Positions 53,847-61,811 of a stretch of DNA of 64,000 nucleotides are shown one piece after another; within the stretch, counting starts at the first letter, position 1; every line of letters begins with the position of its first letter. Source of the DNA: Gordonia sp. SL306 (lineage in GTDB: Bacteria > Actinomycetota > Actinomycetes > Mycobacteriales > Mycobacteriaceae); NCBI RefSeq assembly GCF_026625785.1, contig NZ_CP113063.1, positions 620,001-684,000 of the forward strand, in the 5' to 3' direction. A program made the position numbers and the translations under genes. The notes under the pieces were generated by a model. The model did no database searches. It was not told the origin of the DNA and was given only the letters and a program-made list of their open reading frames with translations.

Positions 53847-54788
53847 ATGTCCGATCCGAGCGTCCGGCACCCACGCCCCCGGGACGAATCCCAGGGTGCC
53901 CGGGAGCCCGTCGAGCTGCCGATCAGCCTGCCTCTCGTGCGACCGGGGACACCGGTCCTCGTCCGGCCCGGCAATCGCGTGCACGTCGGCAGCGATCCGC
54001 ACCGCAGCCTGATCATCGAGCTCACCTCGCCGGTCCGCGCGGACGCGGTCGCCGCCCTGGTTCGTGATCTGACCCGCCCCCGGTCGCGGGGCGAGATGTT
54101 GCGCCGCGCGCGGTCGATCGGCCTGACCGCGGCCGATCTCGCGACCATCGTCGGCAGACTCACCTCCGCAGGCCAGGCGATCGCCACCGACAACGGCAGA
54201 TCGTCGTCGACGCTGCGCATCCGTCTGCACGGACGCGGCCCGCTGTCGGACCTGCTCGCCGCCTCGCTGGCCGAGGTGGGGATGGTGCCGCGCCGGTCGA
54301 CCCGTCGTCCCCATGACACCGTCGTCGACGGGTGGGATGCGAACCTCGTGGTGCTCACCGACTTCCTGGTGCACGAGCCGGCCGTCGTCAACGCACTCAT
54401 CACCGCCCGCATACCGCATCTGCAGGTGCGCGTCCGAGACGGAGTCGGCGTGATCGGACCACTTGTGTTGCCCGGCCTCTCGAGCTGCCTCCGGTGCGCG
54501 GATCACCATCGCACCACGATGGAACCGGACTGGCCTCTGCTGGCCGCACAGATGGTGCGTCAGCCGGGCTACGCCAGTGCCGGCACCATCCGGAGCACCG
54601 CCGCGCTCACCCATGAGCAGATCGAACAGCTCGCAGGCGCGCTCTGGGCCGGCGCGTCGACCGAGTCGACACCCCAATTGTTCAATCGCGCTTTGGAATT
54701 CCACGCCGATCCGGCAAGGCTCGCGGTGGTGGAATGGCCACCGCATCCACTGTGCGACTGCCGCCCGATCACCGCGCAGGCCGGTTGA
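53847..54788 (+). CDS. cyclodehydratase/TOMM-leader-binding-like protein
   Basis: A 313-residue protein from ATG 53847. It has an N-terminal winged-helix-like segment (VELPISLPLVRPGTPVLVRPG, PRSRGEMLRRARSIGLTAADLATIV). An E1/ThiF-like half follows, with GRGPLSDLLAASLAEVGMVPR but without an intact ATP loop. The Cys pairs LSSCLRCADHHRT and HPLCDCRP form a probable zinc site. It resembles the E1-like partner of thiazole/oxazole peptide synthases, yet no YcaO gene or precursor peptide is near; in mycobacteria the same gene sits alone here. Role unknown. Confidence 0.8.
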   Translation: MSDPSVRHPRPRDESQGAREPVELPISLPLVRPGTPVLVRPGNRVHVGSDPHRSLIIELTSPVRADAVAALVRDLTRPRSRGEMLRRARSIGLTAADLATIVGRLTSAGQAIATDNGRSSSTLRIRLHGRGPLSDLLAASLAEVGMVPRRSTRRPHDTVVDGWDANLVVLTDFLVHEPAVVNALITARIPHLQVRVRDGVGVIGPLVLPGLSSCLRCADHHRTTMEPDWPLLAAQMVRQPGYASAGTIRSTAALTHEQIEQLAGALWAGASTESTPQLFNRALEFHADPARLAVVEWPPHPLCDCRPITAQAG

Positions 54789-54868
54789 CCACGGCAGCAG
54801 CCCCGCGCTCGGGTGTGGCGGTCGTCGGGGCACGCCCGTCCTCTATCCTGAGGTGGGGAAAGGACGCT

Positions 54869-56185
54869 ATGAGCGACATCACTCGGGGGCAGGGACGACG
54901 CAACGCCAAGTTGGCGTCGCTGCCCATCGGTATGGCCGGACGCGCAGCGGCCGGTCTCGGTAAACGCATGGTGGGCAGGGACAAGGACGAGGTCCAGCAG
55001 GAGATGCTGGAACGGGCCGCCGAACAGCTCTTCGCCGTGCTCGGCGAGCTCAAGGGCGGCGCCATGAAGGTCGGCCAGGCCATGTCGATCATGGAGGCCG
55101 CCATCCCCGACGAGTTCGGGGAGCCCTTCCGCGAGGCGTTGACCAAACTGCAGGCGGAGGCGCCGCCGCTGCCCGCGGCCAAGGTGCACAAGGTCCTCGA
55201 CCAGCAGCTCGGCACCAAGTGGCGCGAACGGTTCCGTGAGTTCTCCGACGAACCCGCCGCGTCGGCCAGTATCGGGCAGGTCCACCGGGCCGTCTGGTCC
55301 GACGGCCGCACTGTCGCCGTCAAGGTGCAGTACCCGGGTGCCGATCACGCACTCAAGGCGGACCTCAAGACGCTCTCCCGGATGTCCGGGCTGTTGCAGA
55401 AGCTGTCACCGGGCACCGATGTCCGGGCGATGATGGACGAACTCATCGACCGGACAGAGGCCGAGCTCGATTACCTCGGAGAAGCCGACAATCAGCGCGC
55501 GTTCGCCAAGGCCTTCGACGGCGACCCGGACTTCCTGGTTCCCAAGGTCGTGGCGAGTGCACCGAAGGTGGTTGTCTCCGAATGGATCGACGGCACCCGG
55601 CTGTCCAAGGTGATCGCCGACGGCGATCAGGCGACCCGCGACAACGCGGCCGCGAAAATGGCCACCTTCGAGGTGAGTTCACCGTTCCGGGTCGGACTGC
55701 TCCACGGCGATCCACATCCGGGGAACTTCTTCCTGATGGACGACGGCCGTTTCGGCATCCTCGACTTCGGAGCGGTCGGTCACTATCCCAACGGTCTGCC
55801 ACCGGAGACCGGGCCCATTCTTCGTCTGGCGCGGGACAAACAGTACGAAGAGCTCAAAGAGCTGATGGTGCAGACCGACTTCATCCGGCGCTCGCATGCC
55901 GACCGAGTGAGTCCGGCCGACATCGAGGCCTACCTGAAGCCGTACGTCGATCCGCTCTACACCGAGTCGTTCCATTTCACGCGCAAATGGATGCAGCGCG
56001 CCGCCGGCAAGGCCACCGACGTCCGCGGTGACGTCTACAAGACATCGCGAAACCTGAACGTGCCCAAGAACTATGTGATGGTGTTTCGGGTGCTTGCGGG
56101 ATGTGTCGGCATCGCTTCCCAGCTCGAGGCGAACGCACCGTATCGCGCGATCATGGAGAAGTGGGTGCCAGGCCTCGCCGATTGA
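54869..56185 (+). CDS. ABC1/UbiB-family atypical kinase
   Basis: A 438-residue protein of the ABC1/ADCK/UbiB family, ATG 54869. The KxGQ motif is in GGAMKVGQAMSIMEAAIPDEF, the Ala-rich loop in EPAASASIGQVHRAVW, the Lys in VAVKVQYPG, the catalytic loop in LLHGDPHPGNFFLMDDG and the metal Asp in FGILDFGAVG. These kinases support isoprenoid quinone or lipid metabolism; actinobacterial targets are unknown. It follows the cyclodehydratase-like gene by 80 bp and is convergent with whiB7, with a strong hairpin between. Confidence 0.9.
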   Translation: MSDITRGQGRRNAKLASLPIGMAGRAAAGLGKRMVGRDKDEVQQEMLERAAEQLFAVLGELKGGAMKVGQAMSIMEAAIPDEFGEPFREALTKLQAEAPPLPAAKVHKVLDQQLGTKWRERFREFSDEPAASASIGQVHRAVWSDGRTVAVKVQYPGADHALKADLKTLSRMSGLLQKLSPGTDVRAMMDELIDRTEAELDYLGEADNQRAFAKAFDGDPDFLVPKVVASAPKVVVSEWIDGTRLSKVIADGDQATRDNAAAKMATFEVSSPFRVGLLHGDPHPGNFFLMDDGRFGILDFGAVGHYPNGLPPETGPILRLARDKQYEELKELMVQTDFIRRSHADRVSPADIEAYLKPYVDPLYTESFHFTRKWMQRAAGKATDVRGDVYKTSRNLNVPKNYVMVFRVLAGCVGIASQLEANAPYRAIMEKWVPGLAD

Positions 56186-56222
56186 GTTCGGCACGACGTT
56201 TCGTGCTGTTCGCACGGTCCGT

Positions 56223-56260
56223 CCTCAGGGGCCGACCGGGATTCCGGTCGGCCCCTGAGG
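56223..56260. terminator. bidirectional terminator between ABC1 kinase and whiB7
   Basis: A perfect 17-bp stem (CCTCAGGGGCCGACCGG and complement) with a GATT loop. Confidence 0.85.
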
Positions 56261-56314
56261 AAGCGAGCCTGCGAGCGCCAGCCGGTTCCCTGAGGAAGCG
56301 AGCCTGCGAGCGCC
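56253..56314. repeat. 27-bp direct repeat, two copies at 35-bp spacing
   Basis: CCCTGAGGAAGCGAGCCTGC followed by GAGCGCC occurs at 56253-56279 and 56288-56314. The first copy begins inside the terminator arm. Confidence 0.7.
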
Positions 56315-56333
56315 TCGAAGGGCCGCCACCTCA

Positions 56334-56624
56334 TCAGGCGGCGTTCTTGCGCGGCCGACCGCGCGGGCGCTTCCGCGCGACCACGGTGCCACGGTCGAGG
56401 ATCTCACCGCCCCAGACCCCCCAGGGCTCGGCACGTTCCAGCGCAGCCTGCAGGCAGGCGTCACGCAGAGGGCACTCGGCACACATTGCCTTGGCCCGCT
56501 CCAGATCTCGGGGGTCCTCGGCGAACCACAGATCGGCGTCGGCCACCTGGCAGGGCAGGTCCAGGCCATCGACCGACACGTGGTCCGCCGAAAGACACGA
56601 TTCGAGAACGCAATCGACGGTCAT
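56334..56624 (-). CDS. whiB7: WhiB7-type redox transcription regulator
   Basis: A 96-residue Wbl protein. Iron-sulfur ligands Cys25, Cys48, Cys51, Cys57 (CAECPLRDAC) hold a 4Fe-4S cluster. EPWGVWGGE (66-74) contacts the primary sigma factor. The C-terminal AT-hook RGRPRK (88-93) is specific to WhiB7 and binds AT-rich DNA next to -35 elements. It activates intrinsic antibiotic-resistance genes. ATG 56624 follows GGAGAG; GTG 56636 is an alternative. A roughly 490-nt leader with promoter, uORF and terminator precedes it. Confidence 0.95.
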   Translation of the reverse strand: MTVDCVLESCLSADHVSVDGLDLPCQVADADLWFAEDPRDLERAKAMCAECPLRDACLQAALERAEPWGVWGGEILDRGTVVARKRPRGRPRKNAA

Positions 56625-56737
56625 CTTGCTCTCCACATCTACTCGTGTTGGGTGTTGAACCCGGAGTCCTCGATGTGGAGTAGACGAAATGGGAACTCAC
56701 CGTCTGGGATGAGATCGATTTCGGGTATCTACAACAA

Positions 56738-56774
56738 GGGCCACGGGTTCGCGTCTGCGATTCGCCCGTGGCCC
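56738..56774 (-). terminator. attenuator terminator in the whiB7 leader
   Basis: On the minus strand GGGCCACGGG pairs with CCCGTGGCCC around a 17-base loop, followed by TTGTTGT. It lies 14 bp after the uORF stop and 110 bp before whiB7, in place to abort the transcript unless ribosome behaviour on the uORF prevents folding. Confidence 0.8.
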
Positions 56775-56780
56775 GAAAAG

Positions 56781-56801
56781 TGCGGAGTTAACGTCTCCGC
56801 A
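56781..56801 (-). promoter_or_regulatory. hairpin containing the uORF stop codon
   Basis: TGCGGAG (56801-56795) and CTCCGCA (56787-56781) form a 7-bp stem whose 7-base loop holds the uORF TAA. A ribosome stopping here would open it and could alter folding of the terminator just downstream. Confidence 0.65.
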
Positions 56802-57036
56802 GACTTCGTATCTGCACGGGGAACCGCTGCGCGGCTCGCGCGCCGGCGATTGCCGGGTCTGCGAGCGCTACGGCTGCGGCGGGCGCATGGGCTGCCAACG
56901 GGCGCACATGGGTCGTATCGACCCAGGAGCGGTCGCGACGGAATTCCATACCGACGAACTCGGTCGACGTCGCCGTTGGTGCCAGAGGCATCGCCACAGG
57001 CACGCTGACGCTCGCCTGAAGGTTGATTCCGTTCAC
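56788..57036 (-). CDS. regulatory upstream ORF of whiB7
   Basis: An 82-codon reading frame starting at GTG 57036, with AAAGGAG about 9 nt upstream. It begins VNGINLQASVSVPVAMPL and ends IRSLRRR before a TAA placed in a hairpin loop. Leader uORFs that sense translation inhibition and control attenuation are established for whiB7/wblC in mycobacteria and Streptomyces. Position, strong ribosome-binding site and adjacent terminator support the same role here. The peptide itself matches no family I know; it is Ala-, Val- and Arg-rich. Confidence 0.7.
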   Translation of the reverse strand: MNGINLQASVSVPVAMPLAPTATSTEFVGMEFRRDRSWVDTTHVRPLAAHAPAAAVALADPAIAGARAAQRFPVQIRSLRRR

Positions 57037-57123
57037 TGATCCGCTCCTTTCCGTGCTCGTCGGCTTCCACATGTGAGGCGACCCGTTACGGACAAACAGG
57101 TGGCACCCCGTGCTGACGAATCA

Positions 57124-57162
57124 AGACTAGGGGGTGGGACAAACTTCGCACAACCCATTTTT
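57124..57162 (-). promoter_or_regulatory. whiB7: whiB7 promoter with WhiB7-type AT-rich box
   Basis: On the minus strand CAAAAATGGG (around 57162-57154) is followed directly by -35 TTGTGC (57153-57148), an 18-bp spacer and -10 TAGTCT (57129-57124). An A/T run abutting the -35 is the known WhiB7-dependent, autoregulated architecture. Confidence 0.75.
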
Positions 57163-57187
57163 GACCTGCGGGTTTCGGTACGCGTCG

Positions 57188-59233
57188 CTACTCAACCCGG
57201 CGACCTTTGACCAGGTCGAGGAGTTCGGGACCGAACTCCTCGAGTTTCGTCGGTCCGATGCCCGGAATCGCACCGAGGGATCGGGCATCCGCCGGTCGCT
57301 GGTCGGCCACCGCGTCCAGCATCGCATCGGTGAGGATGGCGAGTTCCCGCACGCCACGCCGCCGCGCCCGGTCGGCCCGCCAGGCCCTCAGCGCGGACAC
57401 CAACGATTCGTCACGGTCCTCGATGCGGCAACTCGCGCACCGACCTCGCACCCGCGACTCCGGGTTCACCAGTTCCGCTCCGCAGACCGTGCATCGCCCG
57501 CTCCGATTCGGATCGAGATCGATGCCGTCGAGGAACCGGGTGCGTCGCCGGGTAGCCCGGCCGGCCCCGGATCGCGACAGGCTCCACGACAGGTAGAGGT
57601 GTTCGCGAGCCCGAGTGATGCCGACGTAGAAAAGCCGGCGTTCCTCCTCGACCGCCTCGTCGCCGCGTTCGATCGCCTGAGTGATGGGAACCGATCCCTC
57701 GGTGAGTCCGACCAGGAACACCGCGTCCCACTCCAACCCTTTGGCCGCGTGCAACGACGCCAGCGTGACGCCGACCTGCGCGGGGGTGTGCCGCTCACCC
57801 GCCCGCAACGCCAGCTCGGACACCAGCCGCCGCAACGTCATACCCGGTTGGTCGGCGATGATCTCGTCGACGACAGACATCAACGTACGCAACGATTCCC
57901 ATCGGGCCTTCGCGGTCGGCCCCGCTGGTTCGGTCTCGCTCAGGCCGAGCGGCGCAAGGACCGCGCGTACCACCCGCGTGGTCTCGGCGCCTGCGGGCAG
58001 GTCGTCGCGGCCGGCGGCGGCCTCGAGGTTCCGCATGGCCTGCCCGATCTCGGTGCGCATGAAGAATGCCTCCGAGCCCCGTACCTGATAGGGGATGCCC
58101 GCCTCGGTGAGTGCCTCCTCGAATCGTTCGGATTGCGCGTTCACGCGATAGAGCACGGCGATCTCCGACGGCGACGTACCGGAGTTCACCAGGTGTTTGA
58201 TCTGCGCGGCGACCCCGTTCGCCTCACGCAGGTCGTCGGCGAACTCGGCGGGTCGGGGAACCGGCCCCCGGGGACGTTGTCCCACCAGCTCGAGCCTGGT
58301 ACCCGGTGAACGCTCCGTCGCGGCACCGATGACCTGATTCGCCAGTGACACCACCTCGGGGGTGGATCGATAGTCACGTTCCAGACGGACCAGCGTCGCC
58401 TCCGGGTGGCGACGGGTGAAGTCCAACAGGTATTTCGCCGTCGCACCGGCGAACGAGTAGATGGTCTGGTTCGCATCCCCCACCACCGTCAGGTTGTCGC
58501 GCTCCCCCAGCCACGCCTCGAGCAGTCGTTGCTGGACCGGTGTGATGTCCTGATACTCATCGACGACGAAACACCGGTAGCGCGAACGGAAATCGGCTGC
58601 GTGGTCACTTTCCCGAAGCAGCTCGCCTGCGTAGATGATCAGATCGTCGAAATCCAGGAGCAGATGTGCACCATCACGTTTCGCAGCCTCGTACGTGTCG
58701 AAGACCGCGGCCACCGCATCGTGGGGGAACGGAGTGTCGCGACCGGCGGCACCGGCGTGCGCCACGTATTCGCCGGGTGTGATGAGAGATCCCTTGGCCC
58801 ACTCGATCTCCGACGTCAGGTCACGCAAGGACTCGCTCGTGGTGGTCAAACCGACGTGACGAGCGGCGCGTGCGACCAGAGGGAGTTTGTGGTCGAGGAG
58901 CTCCCAGCTCAGTCCACGCGGCCAGAAGTATCGGAGCTGACGCAGGGCCGCCGCGTGAAATGTCTGCGCCTGCACCGAATTCCCGGGCCCGGCGATGTCG
59001 AGCGACCTGAGTCGCGACCGCAATTCGCCCGCGGCTCGCGTGGTGAACGTGACGGCGAGCACCTGACTCGGATTGACCTGGCCGCTGTCGATCAGATGCG
59101 CGATACGGCGGGTGATGGTCCGCGTCTTCCCGGTCCCCGCTCCCGCCAGCACGCACACCGGGCCACGTGGGGCGAGTACCGCCCGCTGCTGCTCGGGGTC
59201 GAGACCGTCGAGAATGCGGTGGAGATCGGGCAC
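57188..59233 (-). CDS. uvrD2: ATP-dependent DNA helicase UvrD2
   Basis: A 681-residue superfamily-1 helicase from GTG 59233 (MPDLHRILDGLDPEQQRAV). Motif I CVLAGAGTGKTRTITRR; motif II FVVDEYQDITPVQQ; motif III VGDANQTIYSFAGA; motif VI VGITRARE. Between helicase and tail is a four-Cys zinc segment (CTVCGAEL and CASC), and the C-terminal HRDC domain reads GVRELAILTDAMLDAVADQRP. This layout is diagnostic of the actinobacterial UvrD2, which is essential or important for DNA repair and replication in mycobacteria. Confidence 0.95.
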   Translation of the reverse strand: MPDLHRILDGLDPEQQRAVLAPRGPVCVLAGAGTGKTRTITRRIAHLIDSGQVNPSQVLAVTFTTRAAGELRSRLRSLDIAGPGNSVQAQTFHAAALRQLRYFWPRGLSWELLDHKLPLVARAARHVGLTTTSESLRDLTSEIEWAKGSLITPGEYVAHAGAAGRDTPFPHDAVAAVFDTYEAAKRDGAHLLLDFDDLIIYAGELLRESDHAADFRSRYRCFVVDEYQDITPVQQRLLEAWLGERDNLTVVGDANQTIYSFAGATAKYLLDFTRRHPEATLVRLERDYRSTPEVVSLANQVIGAATERSPGTRLELVGQRPRGPVPRPAEFADDLREANGVAAQIKHLVNSGTSPSEIAVLYRVNAQSERFEEALTEAGIPYQVRGSEAFFMRTEIGQAMRNLEAAAGRDDLPAGAETTRVVRAVLAPLGLSETEPAGPTAKARWESLRTLMSVVDEIIADQPGMTLRRLVSELALRAGERHTPAQVGVTLASLHAAKGLEWDAVFLVGLTEGSVPITQAIERGDEAVEEERRLFYVGITRAREHLYLSWSLSRSGAGRATRRRTRFLDGIDLDPNRSGRCTVCGAELVNPESRVRGRCASCRIEDRDESLVSALRAWRADRARRRGVRELAILTDAMLDAVADQRPADARSLGAIPGIGPTKLEEFGPELLDLVKGRRVE

Positions 59234-59292
59234 CGGTTCACTATGCCATCCGGCACGGACACCCGATCGTCACGTCCCGCTACGCCGATCTG

Positions 59293-59376
59293 CGCACGGT
59301 CGGCACAATTCTGGGCACGGTCGGCACAATTCTGGGCACGATCGGCGATTTTCTGGGCACGATCGACGAGTTTTTG
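59293..59376. repeat. four 21-bp tandem repeats
   Basis: Units of the form GCACGGTCGGCACAATTCTGG start at 59293, 59314, 59335 and 59356. The first two are identical and the last two diverged. They lie between uvrD2 and the mycoredoxin gene. In the plus frame they would encode a heptad GTVGTIL repeat. Confidence 0.85.
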
Positions 59377-59419
59377 CGCCCGCTCGGCGAGTGTCGGGTG
59401 TCCGCGCCACCGGCGACGA

Positions 59420-59704
59420 TCAGACGCCGAGCTTGGCCTTGACGTCTGCGATCGACGGGTTCGTGGCGGTGCTGCCGTCTGCGTACAGCACCGTCGGGAC
59501 GACGTGGTTGCCGCCGTTCACGCTGCCGACGAACTCCGCCGCGTCCGGGTTGAGCTCGATGTCGACCTCCTGCCACGTCAGACCGAGGCTCTTGAGTCCG
59601 GTCTTGAGCCGCGCACAGTAGCCGCACCAACTCGTGGTGTACATCGTCAGTTCGCCGGTTTCGGAAACCCGGGCGGAGGCGTCGTCGTCGATCACATTGC
59701 TCAT
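59420..59704 (-). CDS. mrx1: mycoredoxin (Mrx1), glutaredoxin-like
   Basis: A 94-residue thioredoxin-fold protein. The active site CGYC lies in MYTTSWCGYCARLKTGLKSLG, the cis-Pro and specificity loop in NHVVPTVLYADGS and GSVNGG. Mycoredoxins use mycothiol to reduce mixed disulfides in place of glutathione/glutaredoxin. ATG 59704 has no clear ribosome-binding site, so it may be leaderless, or begin at ATG 59713. It sits between uvrD2 and nudC, as in M. tuberculosis. Confidence 0.94.
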   Translation of the reverse strand: MSNVIDDDASARVSETGELTMYTTSWCGYCARLKTGLKSLGLTWQEVDIELNPDAAEFVGSVNGGNHVVPTVLYADGSTATNPSIADVKAKLGV

Positions 59705-59753
59705 GACATCCATAACAGCACGGAACGGCGCACTGTTCCCGGCGAGCCCGGTA

Positions 59754-60707
59754 TCAGCGGTCCGCGTACGCCCACGCCGTGATGAGCGATCGGGCGATCG
59801 AGATCGACCCAGGGAGACGCAGCCTGCGCTCATCTGTCCCCGTGCCCACGGATCCGTCGCCACGCACCCATTCGGTGCCCTCCTCGAGCGCGTCGATGAC
59901 CTCGGCGCGGTCGAACCAGACGGCATCGCCGATCTCCCCGTCCAAGAACTCCAGAGGTTCGTCGGGGTCGCCGATCGCGGCGAAACCCAGCATCAGCGAC
60001 CGCGGGAACGGCCATGGCTGGCTGCCCAGGTAGCGGGGTTCGCGGATGCTGATGCCGACCTCTTCGTGGACCTCGCGCGCGACGCATTGTTCGAGCGACT
60101 CCCCGGGTTCGACGAAACCGGCGAGGGTCGAGTACCAACCGTCGGGCCAGATCGCCTGCCGTCCGAGCAACACCCGATCGGCACCGTCGTGGACGACGGT
60201 GATGATGGCGGGGTCGGTTCGCGGGAACTCGTCGGCGCCGGTGTCCACGTGCCGTCGCACCCAACCGCCGCGAGCCGGGACCGTCGCCGACCCGTCCACC
60301 GGCGAGAAGCGTGCGGTGGCATGCCAGTTCAAGATGCCCAGCGCCGTGGCGAGGAGGCCTGCCTCGTCGGCGTCCAGGCCGTGTGCGCCGCGACGCGGGT
60401 CGTCGGTGGGACCGTCGATGTGATCGACACGTCGAGCCCATAGATCCGCTCCGGCGCTCTCGGCGCCACCGATCCCGAGGAACACCGCATCCGCGAGCGG
60501 CTCGTCGGCGAACTCGCCGGCGGCGAGCCAATGCAGGCCACCACCGTCGGACACCGGGTAGCGCCCGCTGGAATCGATCAGGAGCAGGCGGGCCGTCGAC
60601 CACCCCGCCTGCATGCGTGCCGGGTCGTCGCGGATCTCATCGGCTCGGTCAAACGTCGCGCGCGACAGCAGCGGCGGCTGGTCGAGCACGAACTGATCCC
60701 CGATCAC
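59754..60707 (-). CDS. nudC: NAD(+) diphosphatase NudC
   Basis: A 317-residue Nudix enzyme starting at GTG 60707. The Nudix box is GFVEPGESLEQCVAREVHEEVGI. The NudC-specific SQPWPFPRSLMLGF follows 13 residues later. The central zinc ribbon of Escherichia coli NudC lacks its four Cys here, as in mycobacterial homologues. It splits NAD(H) and can decap NAD-capped RNA. It overlaps the channel gene by 4 nt. Confidence 0.94.
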   Translation of the reverse strand: MIGDQFVLDQPPLLSRATFDRADEIRDDPARMQAGWSTARLLLIDSSGRYPVSDGGGLHWLAAGEFADEPLADAVFLGIGGAESAGADLWARRVDHIDGPTDDPRRGAHGLDADEAGLLATALGILNWHATARFSPVDGSATVPARGGWVRRHVDTGADEFPRTDPAIITVVHDGADRVLLGRQAIWPDGWYSTLAGFVEPGESLEQCVAREVHEEVGISIREPRYLGSQPWPFPRSLMLGFAAIGDPDEPLEFLDGEIGDAVWFDRAEVIDALEEGTEWVRGDGSVGTGTDERRLRLPGSISIARSLITAWAYADR

Positions 60708-61774
60708 TCGGACTGTCCCTTGCGCACGTAGAGCAATCTGTCCCCTGCCTCGATCTGCTCGACCTCACTGTCATCGACACGATGCAACACTCCCCTGCGC
60801 ACCACCCCGAGCACGATGTCGCGGGTGTGTGAGGGCGATCCGCCGGTCTCGGTCGGGTCGACCTCGCGCTCGGCGATCGCGTACCCCGCATCCGGCGTCA
60901 GGAGATCCTCGATGACCTCCACCACCGACGGCGTCATGGTCGCGATACCGAGCAACCGTCCGGCCGTCTCCGACGACACCACCACCGAGTTCGCACCCGA
61001 CTGCCGCATCAGGTGGGTGTTCTCCGATTCCCTGATGGACGCCACGATCTTCGCCCGCGGATTCAGTTCTCGAGCGGTCAGCGTCGCCAGCACAGCGGTG
61101 TCGTCGCGGTTGGCCGCGACCACGATGCTCGCCGCGTGTGCCACACCCGCGAGCCGCAGGACATCCGATTTGGTGGCGTCCCCGCGGACCGTCACGAGGC
61201 CGTCGGCAGCGGCCGCCTCCAAGATGTGCGGGTCCGAGTCGACCACGACGATCTCGGCCGGCTTGATGCCGTCGCCGATCATCGCGTCCACCGCGGTCCG
61301 TCCCTTGGTGCCGTAACCGATGACGACGGTGTGATTGCGCACGCTGTTCCTCCAACGCTGGATCTTGAGCGCCTGCCGTGACCGTTCGGTCAGCACCTCC
61401 AGTGTGGTGCCGATCAACACGATCAGGAACAGCACGCGCAACGGGGTGATGATGAGAAGGTTGATCAGCCGGGCGGACGGGGTGTACGGGGTGATGTCGC
61501 CGTACCCGGTGGTCGAGAGCGTCACCGCGGAGTAGTACATCGCATCGAGGAACGACAGTGGGTTCGGCTGGACGTCCCGATACCCGTCGCGGTCGAGATA
61601 GACGAGGATCGACGTCGCGAACAACGCGACCACGGCGAAGACCACTCGCTTGCCGATTGCCCGGCCCGGACTCTGCTGCAGTTCGGGAATCCGGACAACT
61701 CCGACCAGCGCGTAGTCGGGGCTGTCCGCGAGTTCCTCGGACCGCAGGCGTCGCCGAAACCCCCTGGACCGCAT
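60704..61774 (-). CDS. two-TM potassium channel with RCK/TrkA domain
   Basis: A 356-residue protein from ATG 61774. TM1 (about 47-65), pore helix and filter TLSTTGYGDITP (TTGYGD), TM2 (about 107-128), then RCK domain: HTVVIGYGTKGRTAVDAMI (Rossmann loop), VVVDSD and VSSETAGRLLG, ending with a TrkA-C-like region (GVLHRVDDSEVEQIEAGDRLLYV). It should form tetrameric K+ channels gated by cytoplasmic ligands. The filter is standard. Located between nudC and adnB. Confidence 0.93.
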   Translation of the reverse strand: MRSRGFRRRLRSEELADSPDYALVGVVRIPELQQSPGRAIGKRVVFAVVALFATSILVYLDRDGYRDVQPNPLSFLDAMYYSAVTLSTTGYGDITPYTPSARLINLLIITPLRVLFLIVLIGTTLEVLTERSRQALKIQRWRNSVRNHTVVIGYGTKGRTAVDAMIGDGIKPAEIVVVDSDPHILEAAAADGLVTVRGDATKSDVLRLAGVAHAASIVVAANRDDTAVLATLTARELNPRAKIVASIRESENTHLMRQSGANSVVVSSETAGRLLGIATMTPSVVEVIEDLLTPDAGYAIAEREVDPTETGGSPSHTRDIVLGVVRRGVLHRVDDSEVEQIEAGDRLLYVRKGQSE

Positions 61775-61811
61775 CAGCCGTACCGCCGTTCGCTCACGAG
61801 TGGAATCTAGC

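Noticed and set aside
53847..54788. Thiazole/oxazole-modified peptide cluster
   Set aside because: No YcaO gene, dehydrogenase or precursor peptide is nearby; only the E1-like protein is present.
59167..59442. Plus-strand small protein with GTVGTIL heptads
   Set aside because: The heptads follow directly from the 21-bp DNA repeat. The frame overlaps the uvrD2 start region in antisense and shows no ribosome-binding site.
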